Source of the DNA: Proteobacteria bacterium UBA964
GTDB lineage: Bacteria; Pseudomonadota; Gammaproteobacteria; Steroidobacterales; Steroidobacteraceae
DNA: 14,759 bases
Direction of reading: 5' to 3'
Assembly: GCA_002292945.1 (NCBI GenBank)
Contig: DBCG01000127.1
Coordinates: 262-15,020 of the forward strand
Of the stretch, positions 14,517 through 14,759 are shown one piece after another. The notes under the pieces were generated by a model. It did no database searches, was not told where the DNA came from, and was given only the letters and a program-made list of their open reading frames with translations. Each line of letters opens with the position of its first letter. The stretch's first letter is position 1. The position numbers were made by a program, and so were the translations under genes.

Positions 14517-14759
14517 TTACTCCCCGCGGCCGGAGAATCGATACCCCGCGCCGCGCACTGTCTGCACGAGACGATCGTACCCGAATTCCTCGAGGGCTTT
14601 GCGTAGACGACGGATATGTACGTCGATGGTGCGCTCCTCGACATAGACATTGCCGCCCCAGATGCGGTCGAGGAGCTGCTCGCGGGAATAGACCCGATCG
14701 GGGTGGGTCATGAAGAACTCGAGCATGCGGTACTCGGTCGGCCCGAGCACCACCGGCTT
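14517..14759 (-). CDS. phoB: Phosphate regulon response regulator PhoB (C-terminal part; 5' end off the window)
   Basis: Eighty codons at the right edge encode the winged-helix DNA-binding domain of an OmpR/PhoB-type regulator. The recognition segment VEERTIDVHIRRLRKALE and the ending RLVQTVRGAGYRFSGRG are nearly those of E. coli PhoB, as is PTEYRMLEFFMTHPDRVYSR. It binds the Pho boxes found at 7316-7344 and 43-71. The receiver domain, start codon and promoter lie beyond base 14759. Its TAA stop is followed within 5 bp by the proposed phoR start, so the pair is one operon. Confidence 0.96.
   Translation of the reverse strand, partial: KPVVLGPTEYRMLEFFMTHPDRVYSREQLLDRIWGGNVYVEERTIDVHIRRLRKALEEFGYDRLVQTVRGAGYRFSGRGE

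Noticed and set aside
12364..14646. 760-codon plus-strand open frame opposite phoR, phoU and part of dsbB
   Set aside because: Antisense shadow of well-identified genes in GC-rich DNA; its translation is low-complexity Arg/Asp/His/Glu-rich with no domain.

Overview
The window is GC-rich, densely packed bacterial DNA. Porin, LPS-type envelope genes and the sequences of PhoB, PhoR, PhoU, DsbB and DapE point to a Gram-negative proteobacterium, most likely a gammaproteobacterium of the Xanthomonadales/Nevskiales type; this lineage call is inference from remembered sequences. Almost everything belongs to phosphate sensing, phosphate uptake or, by inference, phosphate-sparing membrane metabolism.

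Layout, right to left on the minus strand. The C-terminal part of phoB runs off the right edge, followed by phoR, phoU, dsbB, a calcineurin-type phosphoesterase of the LpxH/PlcP kind, an unknown exported protein, a GT4 glycosyltransferase and a PAP2 phosphatase. Gaps are 1-53 bp or 4-bp overlaps, so this looks like one transcription unit from phoB to position 8540. dapE (7416-8543) lies on the plus strand, its stop codon interlocked with that of the PAP2 gene. To its left a second minus-strand unit holds pstS, a putative porin, pstC, pstA and pstB, headed by two overlapping Pho boxes. A convergent 2-oxoglutarate/Fe(II) oxygenase gene lies at 154-1071. Another Pho-box array at 43-71 points leftward out of the window.

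How the parts fit: PhoR/PhoB sense and transmit phosphate limitation, PhoU links PhoR to the Pst transporter, and PstSCAB with the co-transcribed porin forms a path across both membranes. The phosphoesterase, glycosyltransferase and PAP2 genes downstream of phoBRU look like a phospholipid-to-glycolipid replacement module: PlcP would release diacylglycerol from phospholipid, the GT4 enzyme would glycosylate it, and PAP2 could supply more diacylglycerol from phosphatidic acid. That reading rests on motifs and context and is the most interesting hypothesis here. dsbB inside the same unit, together with cysteine-containing exported proteins (PstS has four cysteines), hints at a link between disulfide formation and the phosphate response.

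No tRNA, rRNA, insertion sequence, CRISPR array or gene-free stretch above 300 bases was seen. The longest gaps are 1-153, 7286-7415 and 4603-4726.
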